From NCBI GenBank assembly GCA_964611185.1, contig CAZSXE010000005.1, positions 16,780 through 80,779 of the forward strand: a DNA stretch of 64,000 nt. Reading direction: 5' to 3'. The translations under genes were made by a program, and so were the position numbers. This stretch comes from CAAGNP01 sp964611185 (GTDB taxonomy: Bacteria > Bacteroidota > Bacteroidia > Bacteroidales > UBA932). The notes beneath the pieces were generated by a model, which was not told the origin of the DNA, ran no database searches, and saw nothing but the letters and a program-made list of their open reading frames with translations. Below are positions 9,284 to 17,851 of this stretch, one piece after another. Within the stretch, counting starts at the first letter, position 1; each line of letters begins with the position of its first letter.

Positions 9284-9286
9284 AAA

Positions 9287-9318
9287 TTTGCAAAATTGAG
9301 AAAAAAAGGGGATATTTG
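9287..9318 (+). promoter_or_regulatory. Promoter of rpmB-rpmG-DUF4295
   Basis: -33 TTTG (9287-9290), 20 bases, then GATATTTG (9311-9318), one mismatch from TAnnTTTG. It sits 40 bases before the rpmB ATG. Confidence 0.5.
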
Positions 9319-9358
9319 CAGCCCCAAAAACAAGTATAATCAATAAATTACAGATAAA

Positions 9359-9601
9359 ATGGCAAGAGTTTGTCAAATAACAGGAAAGAAAAGGGTGATC
9401 GGAAATAATGTTTCACACTCGAAACGTCGCACTAAACGCGAATTCGCCCCTAACCTCAGAACCAAGCGTTTTTGGTTGGAAGAAGAACAGAGGTTCGTTA
9501 CTCTTAAAGTATCAGCCGCTGGTATAAGAACAATAAATAAAAATGGTTTAGCTGCTACTATTAAAGCTGCTCAATCAAAAGGTTTAATAGACTTAGTTTA
9601 A
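9359..9601 (+). CDS. rpmB: 50S ribosomal protein bL28
   Basis: Large-subunit protein of 80 residues. MARVCQITGKKRVIGNNVSH and the following KRRTKREFAPNL and TKRFWLEEEQRFV segments are diagnostic. First of a three-gene ribosomal protein operon. Confidence 0.97.
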   Translation: MARVCQITGKKRVIGNNVSHSKRRTKREFAPNLRTKRFWLEEEQRFVTLKVSAAGIRTINKNGLAATIKAAQSKGLIDLV

Positions 9602-9613
9602 TATATTCGAATT

Positions 9614-9802
9614 ATGGCAAAGAAAGCTAAAGGTAACAGAGTACAGGTCATTCTTGAATGTACTGAACAAAAAGAGAGCGGCGTTCCGGGAATTTCCCGC
9701 TACATCACTACCAAAAACAAAAAGAACACTACAGAAAGATTGGAAAGAAAGAAATATAATCCATATCTTAGAAGGGTAACAGTTCACAAAGAAATTAAAT
9801 AA
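9614..9802 (+). CDS. rpmG: 50S ribosomal protein bL33
   Basis: Large-subunit protein of 62 residues. The VQVILECTEQKESG and RYITTKNKKNTTERLERKKY segments match bL33. Only one Cys is present, so this is the zinc-free type. It follows rpmB after 12 bases. Confidence 0.96.
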   Translation: MAKKAKGNRVQVILECTEQKESGVPGISRYITTKNKKNTTERLERKKYNPYLRRVTVHKEIK

Positions 9803-9822
9803 CTCTTTAATATTTTTTTATT

Positions 9823-9984
9823 ATGGCAAAGAAAGCAGTTGCAACATTTAGTGGTGACAAAGCATCCAAAAGGACCGTTGTTAAATGCATCCGTATGGAT
9901 AAATCAGCTCGCACCGGCGCATATATCTTCACAGAAGAGTTAGTACCTACAGACAAAGCAAAAGAGTTCTTCACAAAGAAGTAA
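9823..9984 (+). CDS. DUF4295 family small ribosomal protein (bL38-like)
   Basis: A 53-residue basic protein (MAKKAVATFSGDKASKR at the start, FFTKK at the end). It matches the short Bacteroidota-specific family DUF4295, always found next to rpmB and rpmG. From memory, cryo-EM of a Flavobacterium ribosome assigned such a protein to the large subunit as bL38; I cannot verify that here. Its place 20 bases after rpmG and its size and charge fit a ribosomal component. Confidence 0.85.
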   Translation: MAKKAVATFSGDKASKRTVVKCIRMDKSARTGAYIFTEELVPTDKAKEFFTKK

Positions 9985-10005
9985 TATCTTATTCAATAAT
10001 ATTAA

Positions 10006-10047
10006 TAAAGGGTGATCGTTTTATTACGGTCACCCTTTAATATTTTT
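10006..10047 (+). terminator. Rho-independent terminator after the rpmB operon
   Basis: A 13-bp stem (10006-10018 with 10027-10039, one G-T pair) closes an 8-base loop and is followed by TATTTTTA. It lies between convergent genes, so may also serve the bactofilin transcript. Confidence 0.8.
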
Positions 10048-10057
10048 AGAAATCAGT

Positions 10058-10474
10058 TCATTTGGAAACAGATTTTTCCACCATTGATTTCTTTTCGGGA
10101 AAAATCTCTCCCGATAGCTTTTTAAACTCTTCTTGCGCAATAATGTTGCAAGGGCCGTTAATCACCGCTCCCATCTCAATGCAAATTTTGGATGATTTGA
10201 GCTGTCCGTTAAATTTACCGGGAGCTTTAAGTGTTAAGCTATCCTCTACGAAGATATCTCCTTTTACATCGCCCCATATATCTGCGCTTTGGCACACCAT
10301 TTTTCCCTCAACAAAGGCCGATTCACCTATAACCAATTTTCCTTTAGTGTGGATTTTACCGACAAATTTGCCGTCGATTCTGATGTCTGATGATGAAATA
10401 AGATCTCCCGAGACTTCCGCATTGCGGGAGATTCTGCATATTTCATTTACTTGAGGTACATTTTCTTTTATCAT
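10058..10474 (-). CDS. Bactofilin family cytoskeletal protein
   Basis: Polymer-forming protein of the bactofilin family (DUF583/polymer-forming cytoskeletal), 138 residues. The core (about 25-110) has the repeating hydrophobic-glycine pattern of the right-handed beta-helix, for example SDIRIDGKFVGKIHTKGKL and ADIWGDVKGDIFVEDSLTL. Short disordered tails flank it. Bactofilins assemble without nucleotide and often position cell-wall enzymes. No M23 peptidase partner is adjacent. It lies 26 bases downstream of lpdA on the same strand reversed in order, with no visible promoter of its own. Confidence 0.88.
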   Translation of the reverse strand: MIKENVPQVNEICRISRNAEVSGDLISSSDIRIDGKFVGKIHTKGKLVIGESAFVEGKMVCQSADIWGDVKGDIFVEDSLTLKAPGKFNGQLKSSKICIEMGAVINGPCNIIAQEEFKKLSGEIFPEKKSMVEKSVSK

Positions 10475-10500
10475 AGTATTGTGTTGTTGGATTTAGTCCA

Positions 10501-11895
10501 TTAAATATGAATTGCCTCATTGTGAGCTGCTTCTGCCGCTTCGAGCAACGCTTCGCTCATAGTAGGATGAGGATGTACTGAATGAATAATATCGGTAGCC
10601 TTTAATCCGAGATTCATCCCCACGACTATTCCGGAAATCATCTCTGTAACATTGGCACCGATAAGGTGCGCTCCGAGCACTTTATCTGTCTGAGAATCGA
10701 TTATTAATTTAACAAAACCATCTTTTTCTCCCGATGCGGCAGCCTTTCCTGATGCAGTAAATGGAAATTTACCCACTTTATAGTCAATTCCTTTCTCTTT
10801 TGCTGCCCTTTCGGTGATACCGGCAGAAGCAATTTCCGGAGAAGTATATGTACACCCGGGGATGAAGGAGTAGTTAATAGCCGGAGGATTAAGTCCTGCT
10901 ATGCGTTCCACGCAATTTATGGCTTCGGCAGAAGCGACATGAGCAAGCGCGGGTGTAGGGATAATATCTCCTATGGCATAAATTCCATCGACAGAGGATT
11001 TAAAGTTCTCATCTACTTTGATCTTACCTCGAGACATTTCCACTCCAAGCTCTTCGAGCCCGAGAAAATCAGTGTTAGGAACTACACCTACCGCAGAAAG
11101 AATCAACTCAGCTTCGATTTCCACCATCCCTTTCTTTGTTTCGATAGTAAGTTTACTAAATACTCCCGAAGTATCAATACTTTTAACTCCCGATGAAACC
11201 ATCACTTTTATCCCCATTTTTCTGAAAGAACGACTAAGCTGGGCAGAAACATCATCATCCTCAAGAGGGACTATTCTGTCAAGGTATTCAATCAGATAGA
11301 CCTCCTCTACCCCCATTGTTTTATAAAAATAGGCAAACTCGCTTCCTATGGCTCCGGAACCGATAATAGCAAGACTTTTAGGTAGCTTTTCAGGTACAAG
11401 TGCCTGAAAATACGAAATTATCTTTTCACCGTCTATCGGGGCAAAAGGGAGAGAATTGGGTCTGGCTCCCGTAGCTAAAATTATATTGTCAGCACAAAAG
11501 CTTCGGACTCCATCATCAGTGGTTACTTCCACTACCTTTCCGGATTTCAAAACAGCGGACCCGCTTATATATGTTACTTTGTTCTTTTTTAGCAGATACT
11601 CTACCCCTTTTGACATATTGGCGGAAACGCCTCTGCTCCTTTCAACTACTTTTTTAATATCTGCGTTAATGCTTCCTTCGATTTCAAATCCGTATTCAGC
11701 ACCATTTTGAGCATAGTGGAGAGCTTGTGCACTCTTTAGAAGTGCCTTTGTGGGGATACATCCCCAATTCAAACAAATTCCACCTAAATTTGCCCGCTCG
11801 ATTACTGCAACATTCAGCCCTAACTGAGCAGCCCTAATCGATGCGACATATCCTCCGGGGCCAGAGCCTATAACTATGAGATTAAATTTTTCCAT
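10501..11895 (-). CDS. lpdA: Dihydrolipoyl dehydrogenase
   Basis: FAD-dependent E3 enzyme that reoxidises lipoyl groups of 2-oxoacid dehydrogenases or the glycine cleavage system, passing electrons to NAD. 464 residues: FAD motif GSGPGG (10-15), redox disulfide C41-C46 in GGICLNWGCIPTK, NAD motif GSGAIG (about 187), second FAD site AIGDI, and the dimer-interface HPHPTMSE with its catalytic His near the C-terminus. No E1/E2 or glycine cleavage genes are nearby, so its partner complex is unknown. It is 11 bases after secA. Confidence 0.95.
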   Translation of the reverse strand: MEKFNLIVIGSGPGGYVASIRAAQLGLNVAVIERANLGGICLNWGCIPTKALLKSAQALHYAQNGAEYGFEIEGSINADIKKVVERSRGVSANMSKGVEYLLKKNKVTYISGSAVLKSGKVVEVTTDDGVRSFCADNIILATGARPNSLPFAPIDGEKIISYFQALVPEKLPKSLAIIGSGAIGSEFAYFYKTMGVEEVYLIEYLDRIVPLEDDDVSAQLSRSFRKMGIKVMVSSGVKSIDTSGVFSKLTIETKKGMVEIEAELILSAVGVVPNTDFLGLEELGVEMSRGKIKVDENFKSSVDGIYAIGDIIPTPALAHVASAEAINCVERIAGLNPPAINYSFIPGCTYTSPEIASAGITERAAKEKGIDYKVGKFPFTASGKAAASGEKDGFVKLIIDSQTDKVLGAHLIGANVTEMISGIVVGMNLGLKATDIIHSVHPHPTMSEALLEAAEAAHNEAIHI

Positions 11896-11906
11896 AAAAA
11901 GATTAT

Positions 11907-14900
11907 TTACGCCTGGTCTTTACCATGACAGTTTTTATATTTTTTACCTGATCCGCAAGGACATGGATCGTTTCTTCCCACTTTTTTCTCAACCCTCACA
12001 GGCGCATTGCTTTTAGGCTCACCACCATTGGAGACCAAATCTGTGCGCGATGTGCGAAGATTGCTCATATCTGTTTTCTTTCTCTGCCCTTCGCGAACCG
12101 CTGAAGAAGCATCATCATTGGGTCTAAGAGGTATATGAGCTCTCAAAAGGAATGATAACGAATCTTTACTAATATTCTCAAGAACTTTCGTAAACAGATT
12201 GTAACTCTCAAATTTGTAGATAAGTAACGGATCTTTCTGTTCGTAAGTGGCATTTTGAACCGACTGCTTCAAATCATCCATATCACGAAGATGTTCCTTC
12301 CAATACTCATCTATCATTATAAGGGTAATAGTTTTATTTACAGAACGAATAAGCTCTTTACCTTTACTGTCGTATGCCTTCTTCAGATTCAGTATTACCT
12401 GCATCATCTTTGTGCCGTCACCCACTGGAACAGCTACATTTTCATATCGCGCGGCCTGCGTTTCATAGATGCTTTTAATTATTGGCCACGCTTGTTTGAT
12501 CATCACTTCACTCCTGCGGGCATATTCAAGTTTCACCTTTTCAAAGAGAGAATCTGAAATAACAGAGGTTTTGGCATCATCAAAGAATTTTTCGTCAAAT
12601 CCTGGATCCACTGAGATATTTTTCATCACATCGAAAGAGAAACTCTCATAATCCATATTTTGACCATTCTCTGCAAGAATCTCGCAATAATCGCTCATCA
12701 TATTTAAAACATCCACATCTATCCTCTCACCATATAAAGCATTACGCCTCTTGCTGTAGATTACCTCTCTCTGCGAATTCATTACATCGTCATACTCGAG
12801 GAGACGCTTACGAATACCGAAGTTATTCTCCTCTACCTTTCTCTGAGCACGCTCAATAGAACTCGAAAGCATCGAATGTTGAAGCACCTCCCCCTCTTGA
12901 AGTCCCATTCTATCCACGATGGAGGCTATTCGTTCAGAACCGAATAGGCGCATCAAATCATCCTCAAGAGAGACATAGAAAGCAGAAGAACCTGGGTCAC
13001 CCTGACGACCGGCACGACCTCTTAACTGCCTGTCCACACGACGGCTGTCGTGTCTTTCAGTACCGATAATGGCAAGACCACCGGCCTCTCTCACCCCCGG
13101 ACCAAGCTTAATATCTGTTCCACGACCTGCCATATTGGTAGCAATGGTAACCGTACCGGCCTGCCCTGCATTTAAAACAATTTCAGCCTCACGAGCATGC
13201 TGCTTGGCATTAAGGACATTATGTTTTATCCCTTTCATTTTTAACATCCTGCTGATTAACTCGGATACCTCGACTGAGGTAGTTCCGACAAGAACAGGTC
13301 TCCCTTTGGCAGTAAGTGATTCTATCTTTTGGATAACAGCATTGTATTTTTCTTTCTTGGTCTTGTATATAAGGTCATTTTCATCAATTCTAATAATAGG
13401 TTTATTGGTAGGAATGACCACAACATCGAGCTTGTAGATAGACCAGAACTCACCTGCTTCAGTCTCAGCCGTACCGGTCATACCGGCTAATTTATGGTAC
13501 ATCCTGAAATAATTTTGAAGAGTGATTGTCGCAAAAGTCTGCGTAGCAGCCTCCACCTTTACACTCTCTTTAGCCTCAATAGCCTGATGAAGTCCATCCG
13601 AGTATCTTCTCCCTTCGAGAATACGCCCTGTCTGCTCATCTACAATCTTGATTTTATTCTCCATCACCACATATTCAACATCTTTTTCAAACATTGCGTA
13701 AGCTTTAAGTAGCTGATTTACAGTGTGTACCCTTTCTGATTTTAGAGCATAATCGGAGAGGAGTTCGTCTTTTTTCTGCTGTTTCTCTTCTGGTTCAAGA
13801 TTTAATTTCTCAAGTTCTGAAATTTCACTTCCTATGTCAGGAAGGATAAAGAATTTGGTATCTTCAAGATTACCTGCAATGAGATCATGTCCTTTATCGG
13901 TAAGCTCTACCGATTTCTGCTGTTCATCAATAATAAAGAAGAGATCATCTGTAATGATGTGCATCTGTTTATTATTGTCCTGCATATAGTAATTTTCGGT
14001 TTTTTGGAGGATTTGTTTATTCCCAGGCTCCGACAAAAACTTTATGAGAGGGTTGTATTTGGGAAGACCTTTATGTGCACGAAGGAGAAGTTTGGCACCC
14101 TCCTCCTCTTTCCCTTCGGAGAGTAATTTCTTCGATTCCACAAGGAGCTTACTTACAAATAGCTTCTGAGCATTATATATCTTCTCTACAAAAGGCTTAT
14201 ATTCGACAAACTGCTGATCATCACCTCTGGGCACAGGTCCCGAAATAATAAGAGGGGTCCTCGCATCGTCGATTAATACGGAGTCCACCTCATCGACAAT
14301 GGCGTAATGATGTTTCCTTTGGACGAGATCATTACGATCTACCGCCATATTGTCCCTCAGATAATCAAAACCGAATTCATTATTGGTACCAAATGTAATA
14401 TCGGCGCAATACGCTTTTTTTCTCGAATCGGAGTTAGGCTGATGCTTATCTATACAGTCCACCCTTAAACCATGAAACATATATAGCGGACCCATCCACT
14501 CAGAGTCACGCTTGGAAAGATAGTCATTGACTGTAACTACATGAACTCCTTTCCCTGCAAGGGCATTTAAAAAGACAGGAAGGGTAGCTACAAGTGTTTT
14601 ACCCTCTCCGGTAGCCATCTCGGCAATTTTACCTTGATGAAGAACAATACCACCGATTAGCTGTACATCGTAATGCACCATATCCCAAACGATAGGATTT
14701 CCACCTGCAAGCCAAGAATTTTTCCATATAGCATACTCCCCTTCAATTCTGACAAAATCGTGAGAAGTACTAAATTCTTTATCCATTTCGGAGGCTTTGA
14801 CCTTTATTTCAGAATTTTCATTGAACCGTCTCGCGGTCGATTTCATTATTGAAAAAACATCGGGAAGTACTTCATTGAGAACTTTCTCAATATCCTCATC

Positions 14901-15194
14901 TATTTTTTTTGTGAGTTTATCATCTTCAGTAGCAAGAGCCTCTTTCTTTTCAGCCTCTATCTCCACATCTTCCAACTGACGCTTTATTTCTTTCTTTTTT
15001 GCCTCATCCGGAGCAATCCTTTCGGCAATGATTCTTTTAATTTTTTCAGTCTCTTCTCTTAATTCATCATCAGAAAGGGAATCAATGCGCTTATAAGCAG
15101 CCAATATCTTGTTAAGGAGAGGTTTTAGCTCCTTCATATCGCGTTCAGCCTTCGAGCCGAAAAGTTTTTGTAGTATTTTGTTAAACGATGCCAT
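11907..15194 (-). CDS. secA: Protein translocase ATPase SecA
   Basis: Motor that drives preproteins through SecYEG. The 1095 residues show Walker A MATGEGKT (193-200), the Walker B region IVDEVDSVLIDDARTP, the NBD2 arginine-finger region DRQLRGRAGRQGDPG, and a C-terminal zinc-binding tail CPCGSGKKYKNCHG. It is about 200 residues longer than E. coli SecA, as usual in Bacteroidota, with extra charged helical sequence near residues 45-110 and an insert in the 360-480 region. Preceded by a well-formed promoter; lpdA follows after 11 bases. Confidence 0.98.
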   Translation of the reverse strand: MASFNKILQKLFGSKAERDMKELKPLLNKILAAYKRIDSLSDDELREETEKIKRIIAERIAPDEAKKKEIKRQLEDVEIEAEKKEALATEDDKLTKKIDEDIEKVLNEVLPDVFSIMKSTARRFNENSEIKVKASEMDKEFSTSHDFVRIEGEYAIWKNSWLAGGNPIVWDMVHYDVQLIGGIVLHQGKIAEMATGEGKTLVATLPVFLNALAGKGVHVVTVNDYLSKRDSEWMGPLYMFHGLRVDCIDKHQPNSDSRKKAYCADITFGTNNEFGFDYLRDNMAVDRNDLVQRKHHYAIVDEVDSVLIDDARTPLIISGPVPRGDDQQFVEYKPFVEKIYNAQKLFVSKLLVESKKLLSEGKEEEGAKLLLRAHKGLPKYNPLIKFLSEPGNKQILQKTENYYMQDNNKQMHIITDDLFFIIDEQQKSVELTDKGHDLIAGNLEDTKFFILPDIGSEISELEKLNLEPEEKQQKKDELLSDYALKSERVHTVNQLLKAYAMFEKDVEYVVMENKIKIVDEQTGRILEGRRYSDGLHQAIEAKESVKVEAATQTFATITLQNYFRMYHKLAGMTGTAETEAGEFWSIYKLDVVVIPTNKPIIRIDENDLIYKTKKEKYNAVIQKIESLTAKGRPVLVGTTSVEVSELISRMLKMKGIKHNVLNAKQHAREAEIVLNAGQAGTVTIATNMAGRGTDIKLGPGVREAGGLAIIGTERHDSRRVDRQLRGRAGRQGDPGSSAFYVSLEDDLMRLFGSERIASIVDRMGLQEGEVLQHSMLSSSIERAQRKVEENNFGIRKRLLEYDDVMNSQREVIYSKRRNALYGERIDVDVLNMMSDYCEILAENGQNMDYESFSFDVMKNISVDPGFDEKFFDDAKTSVISDSLFEKVKLEYARRSEVMIKQAWPIIKSIYETQAARYENVAVPVGDGTKMMQVILNLKKAYDSKGKELIRSVNKTITLIMIDEYWKEHLRDMDDLKQSVQNATYEQKDPLLIYKFESYNLFTKVLENISKDSLSFLLRAHIPLRPNDDASSAVREGQRKKTDMSNLRTSRTDLVSNGGEPKSNAPVRVEKKVGRNDPCPCGSGKKYKNCHGKDQA

Positions 15195-15219
15195 TCTGTA
15201 TTTTTATTATAATAACCTG

Positions 15220-15251
15220 CAAATGTAAAAAAATAACTCAAGTTTCACAAA
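15220..15251 (-). promoter_or_regulatory. Promoter of secA
   Basis: On the minus strand: -33 TTTG (15248-15251), exactly 20 bases, then -7 TACATTTG (15220-15227). One of the cleanest Bacteroidota-type promoters in the window, 25 bases before the secA ATG. Confidence 0.75.
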
Positions 15252-15271
15252 CCGTCAACCCTCATCATGGA

Positions 15272-16366
15272 TTAGAGGCCAAACCACATAAAAATACAAC
15301 CTATAACTACCGCGAGGAGAGCATTTATAAGTTTTGCCCTTATAAAGCTTCTTTTATCGGAAGCTAAAAGAGGGAGAGTAGTATGCCCGTCTTGAGAAAT
15401 AGAACTTGCCAAAAGGACAGAAAAAGGGACATATCCCCCTGCAAAAAGGGTTACGAAAGCGAGATGAGGTCCCGATTCCGGAATCATTCCGATAAGTGCT
15501 GCCAATAAAATAACATAAAATGTGTTTTCAGAGAGCCACGGCTGAATATCAACGAAATAAAGCCCTATTTGTATTACTGCCAAGGCACCGAAAGTCCATA
15601 AAAAAATGGAAAGACAATGTTTTTTGATTACATGATTCCAAATATGTTCTTTAATAAAATGGTTCGAGGCAGAAGCTGTCAAAAATAGAACAATTACAGA
15701 AAGGGATGCGAACAAAATATTCATCCATCTTTCATCAAGAAGATTAATCCCTGAATGAATGTGACCCTCTTCGGTATGTTCATGATCAAGGATACCGGTA
15801 AATAGGGCCACAATAAACAATAGGAGACCGATAATCAAGATAATTCTCTCTTTGGAGGGGTTACACAACACTTTATAAGAAGAAGACTTGAACAAAGATG
15901 GAAGTTTCTCTACATGATGATGTTCGCTATGAATTTCAAACTCCTGATCACAATGTATCTTAATTTTATCTCCTTTGTAAACTTTATCCACTACAAGCCC
16001 GCTAACAAAAGAGATAACAAACAATATTGCAAACAAAATAAGTGCCTCCCTTGGAATCATGGCCAACATGACAAACGATTCATCACCCGAAGAACATATC
16101 ATCGTAGCTACGAGAGCACCGAAGCTGATAAGTCCATGGGAAAAAAGAGAGACAGAGGCAAACCCTCCCATACAGCCCGGTATGAGTCCGAGAATAGAAC
16201 CGAGAAGGACCTGTCTTGGCTTTGAAGTCCGAAGTTTATTAAACAATTTTCCTGAGGATGAAACATTTACATACTCTATCATCATCATCATCACCACCAC
16301 AAGTCCCGTGATAAGAAGCGAATTTTTTAGAACATCAAGCAGTAAATCTAAAATATCAAGATTCAT
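15272..16366 (-). CDS. Predicted 10-TM heavy-metal exporter (ArsP_2 / putative manganese transporter family)
   Basis: Polytopic inner-membrane protein of 364 residues with about ten hydrophobic segments. LGSILGLIPGCMGGFASVSLF in the first half and LAALIGMIPESGPHLAFVTLFAGGYVPF in the second are the paired P-G/P-E-S-G-P repeats of the family annotated as putative 10TM heavy-metal exporter (formerly DUF2899). The central cytoplasmic loop is His/Glu-rich (HSEHHHVEK) and a second loop carries DHEHTEEGHIHS, likely metal-binding. The ion is not known. It overlaps meaB by 11 bases. Confidence 0.75.
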   Translation of the reverse strand: MNLDILDLLLDVLKNSLLITGLVVVMMMMIEYVNVSSSGKLFNKLRTSKPRQVLLGSILGLIPGCMGGFASVSLFSHGLISFGALVATMICSSGDESFVMLAMIPREALILFAILFVISFVSGLVVDKVYKGDKIKIHCDQEFEIHSEHHHVEKLPSLFKSSSYKVLCNPSKERIILIIGLLLFIVALFTGILDHEHTEEGHIHSGINLLDERWMNILFASLSVIVLFLTASASNHFIKEHIWNHVIKKHCLSIFLWTFGALAVIQIGLYFVDIQPWLSENTFYVILLAALIGMIPESGPHLAFVTLFAGGYVPFSVLLASSISQDGHTTLPLLASDKRSFIRAKLINALLAVVIGCIFMWFGL

Positions 16367-17492
16367 GGTTTTTTAATTCATTATATTTATCCAATAATTC
16401 TCCTGCAGCAGCAAAAGAATCTAATTCACCTTTAAGAACCCTCTCTTCATATTCAGGGAGGATATTTTCAATAACCGGATTTTCAAAGAAATTCGCTTTG
16501 AGGGCATCATTTATACTTTCATACATCCAAAAACGAGCTTGCTCGCTACGCCTTTTTTTGTAATAGCCATTACCGATGACAAGTGAAAAATACTCTTCTA
16601 TTTTATTGAGGATCTCCTCAAGTCCTGTTTTTGCCACTGCGGATGAAGTCAACGCCGTAGGCACCCAGCCTGATTCTGTGGGGGGGAAAAGATGAAGAGC
16701 ATTGGCATAGAGGGCGCGAGCCATATTGGCCTTACTGACATTCGTACCGTCAGCCTTGGTGATGGCAATCAGATCGGACATCTCCATAATACCTCTTTTA
16801 ATACCTTGAAGATCATCTCCAGCCCCTGAAAGCATCAAAAGTAAAAAGAAATCGCTCATCGAATGTACCGCTGTTTCACTCTGCCCCACCCCTACTGTCT
16901 CGATAAATACCACATCGTATCCGGCTGTTTCACAAAGTAAAATTGTCTCTCTTGTCTTTCGAGCCACCCCTCCGAGTGAACCTGCGCTCGGGCTCGGGCG
17001 GATAAATACATTTTTATTGTTGCACAATGTCTCCATCCTCGTTTTGTCTCCAAGAATACTTCCCTTGCTCTTCTCACTGCTCGGATCTATGGCCAAAACA
17101 GCAAGTTTATGACCTCTTGCAGTGACTATTCCCCCAAAAGACTCAATAAAAGTACTTTTTCCTGCACCCGGCACCCCTGTAATCCCTATTCTCATAGAGT
17201 TGACAGAAGAAGAAACTTCTTGACACCTCATAATAAGCTGATGAGCAATAGCCCTGTGTTCAGGGAGAGAACTCTCTACCAATGTAATGGCTTTGCTTAA
17301 AATTACAGTATTGCCTGAAAGAATGCCATCCATATACTCGTCAATGGTGAGCAAAGTCTTTCTTTTTTTATAAAAACTATGGATATACGGATTCACGACA
17401 GGAGGCTGCGCCACGCCGTCATTAACTGCCAGAGCAGAATCCTTATTTACATATTCATCGAAAAAGTCGCCTTGATGATCACTAATCTTCAT
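16356..17492 (-). CDS. meaB: Methylmalonyl-CoA mutase-associated GTPase MeaB (ArgK family)
   Basis: G3E-family GTPase that guards and reloads the B12 cofactor of methylmalonyl-CoA mutase. 378 residues: P-loop GVPGAGKST (106-113), LAIDPSS, ETVGVGQSE (switch region), and ITKADG base-recognition motif. The N-terminal 45 residues before the family core are longer than usual. No mutase genes (mutA/mutB) are in the window, though in Bacteroidota they often sit elsewhere. Confidence 0.92.
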   Translation of the reverse strand: MKISDHQGDFFDEYVNKDSALAVNDGVAQPPVVNPYIHSFYKKRKTLLTIDEYMDGILSGNTVILSKAITLVESSLPEHRAIAHQLIMRCQEVSSSVNSMRIGITGVPGAGKSTFIESFGGIVTARGHKLAVLAIDPSSEKSKGSILGDKTRMETLCNNKNVFIRPSPSAGSLGGVARKTRETILLCETAGYDVVFIETVGVGQSETAVHSMSDFFLLLMLSGAGDDLQGIKRGIMEMSDLIAITKADGTNVSKANMARALYANALHLFPPTESGWVPTALTSSAVAKTGLEEILNKIEEYFSLVIGNGYYKKRRSEQARFWMYESINDALKANFFENPVIENILPEYEERVLKGELDSFAAAGELLDKYNELKNHES

Positions 17493-17499
17493 AATATTA

Positions 17500-17850
17500 T
17501 TATTTTACGGTTACAGAATAATACGCACTCATATCGTAAATAAACAAGACATCATTAAAAGAAGCCTTATCGCCGATTGTCACAGTTTTACATTCGTCAA
17601 ACCCGTTGGTTGTATTATATCTTTTATGTTTTATATCCACAGAGTTATTGTTAATTACAAATTCCATAATAGAATGATTTCCATCATACGGAGAGGGATA
17701 ATTCAAAATCACGGAAAAAGAATTTCCAGAAGCGCACAACTCCTTAATTTTCTTATTATCAAATATTTGCGGACTCTCCTCATAGCTACTTCCATGTCTT
17801 TCGTCTGCTGATTTGGTAAAAATGGAAATATAATTGATATTGGTTTCCAT
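17500..17850 (-). CDS. Hypothetical protein, 116 residues
   Basis: I do not recognise this protein. It has no signal peptide or membrane segment, one Cys in LCASGNS and one in ECKTV, and a predicted mixed alpha/beta character with many Tyr, Asn and Ser. It sits in a tight four-gene operon (1 base after DUF1573, 7 bases before meaB), so it is very probably expressed. Its position between a surface-associated DUF1573 protein and a cofactor GTPase gives no clear function. Confidence 0.6.
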   Translation of the reverse strand: METNINYISIFTKSADERHGSSYEESPQIFDNKKIKELCASGNSFSVILNYPSPYDGNHSIMEFVINNNSVDIKHKRYNTTNGFDECKTVTIGDKASFNDVLFIYDMSAYYSVTVK

Positions 17851-17851
17851 A

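Noticed and set aside
10501..11895. Pyruvate dehydrogenase or glycine cleavage operon around lpdA
   Set aside because: Neighbours are bactofilin and secA; no E1, E2 or lipoyl protein gene is present.
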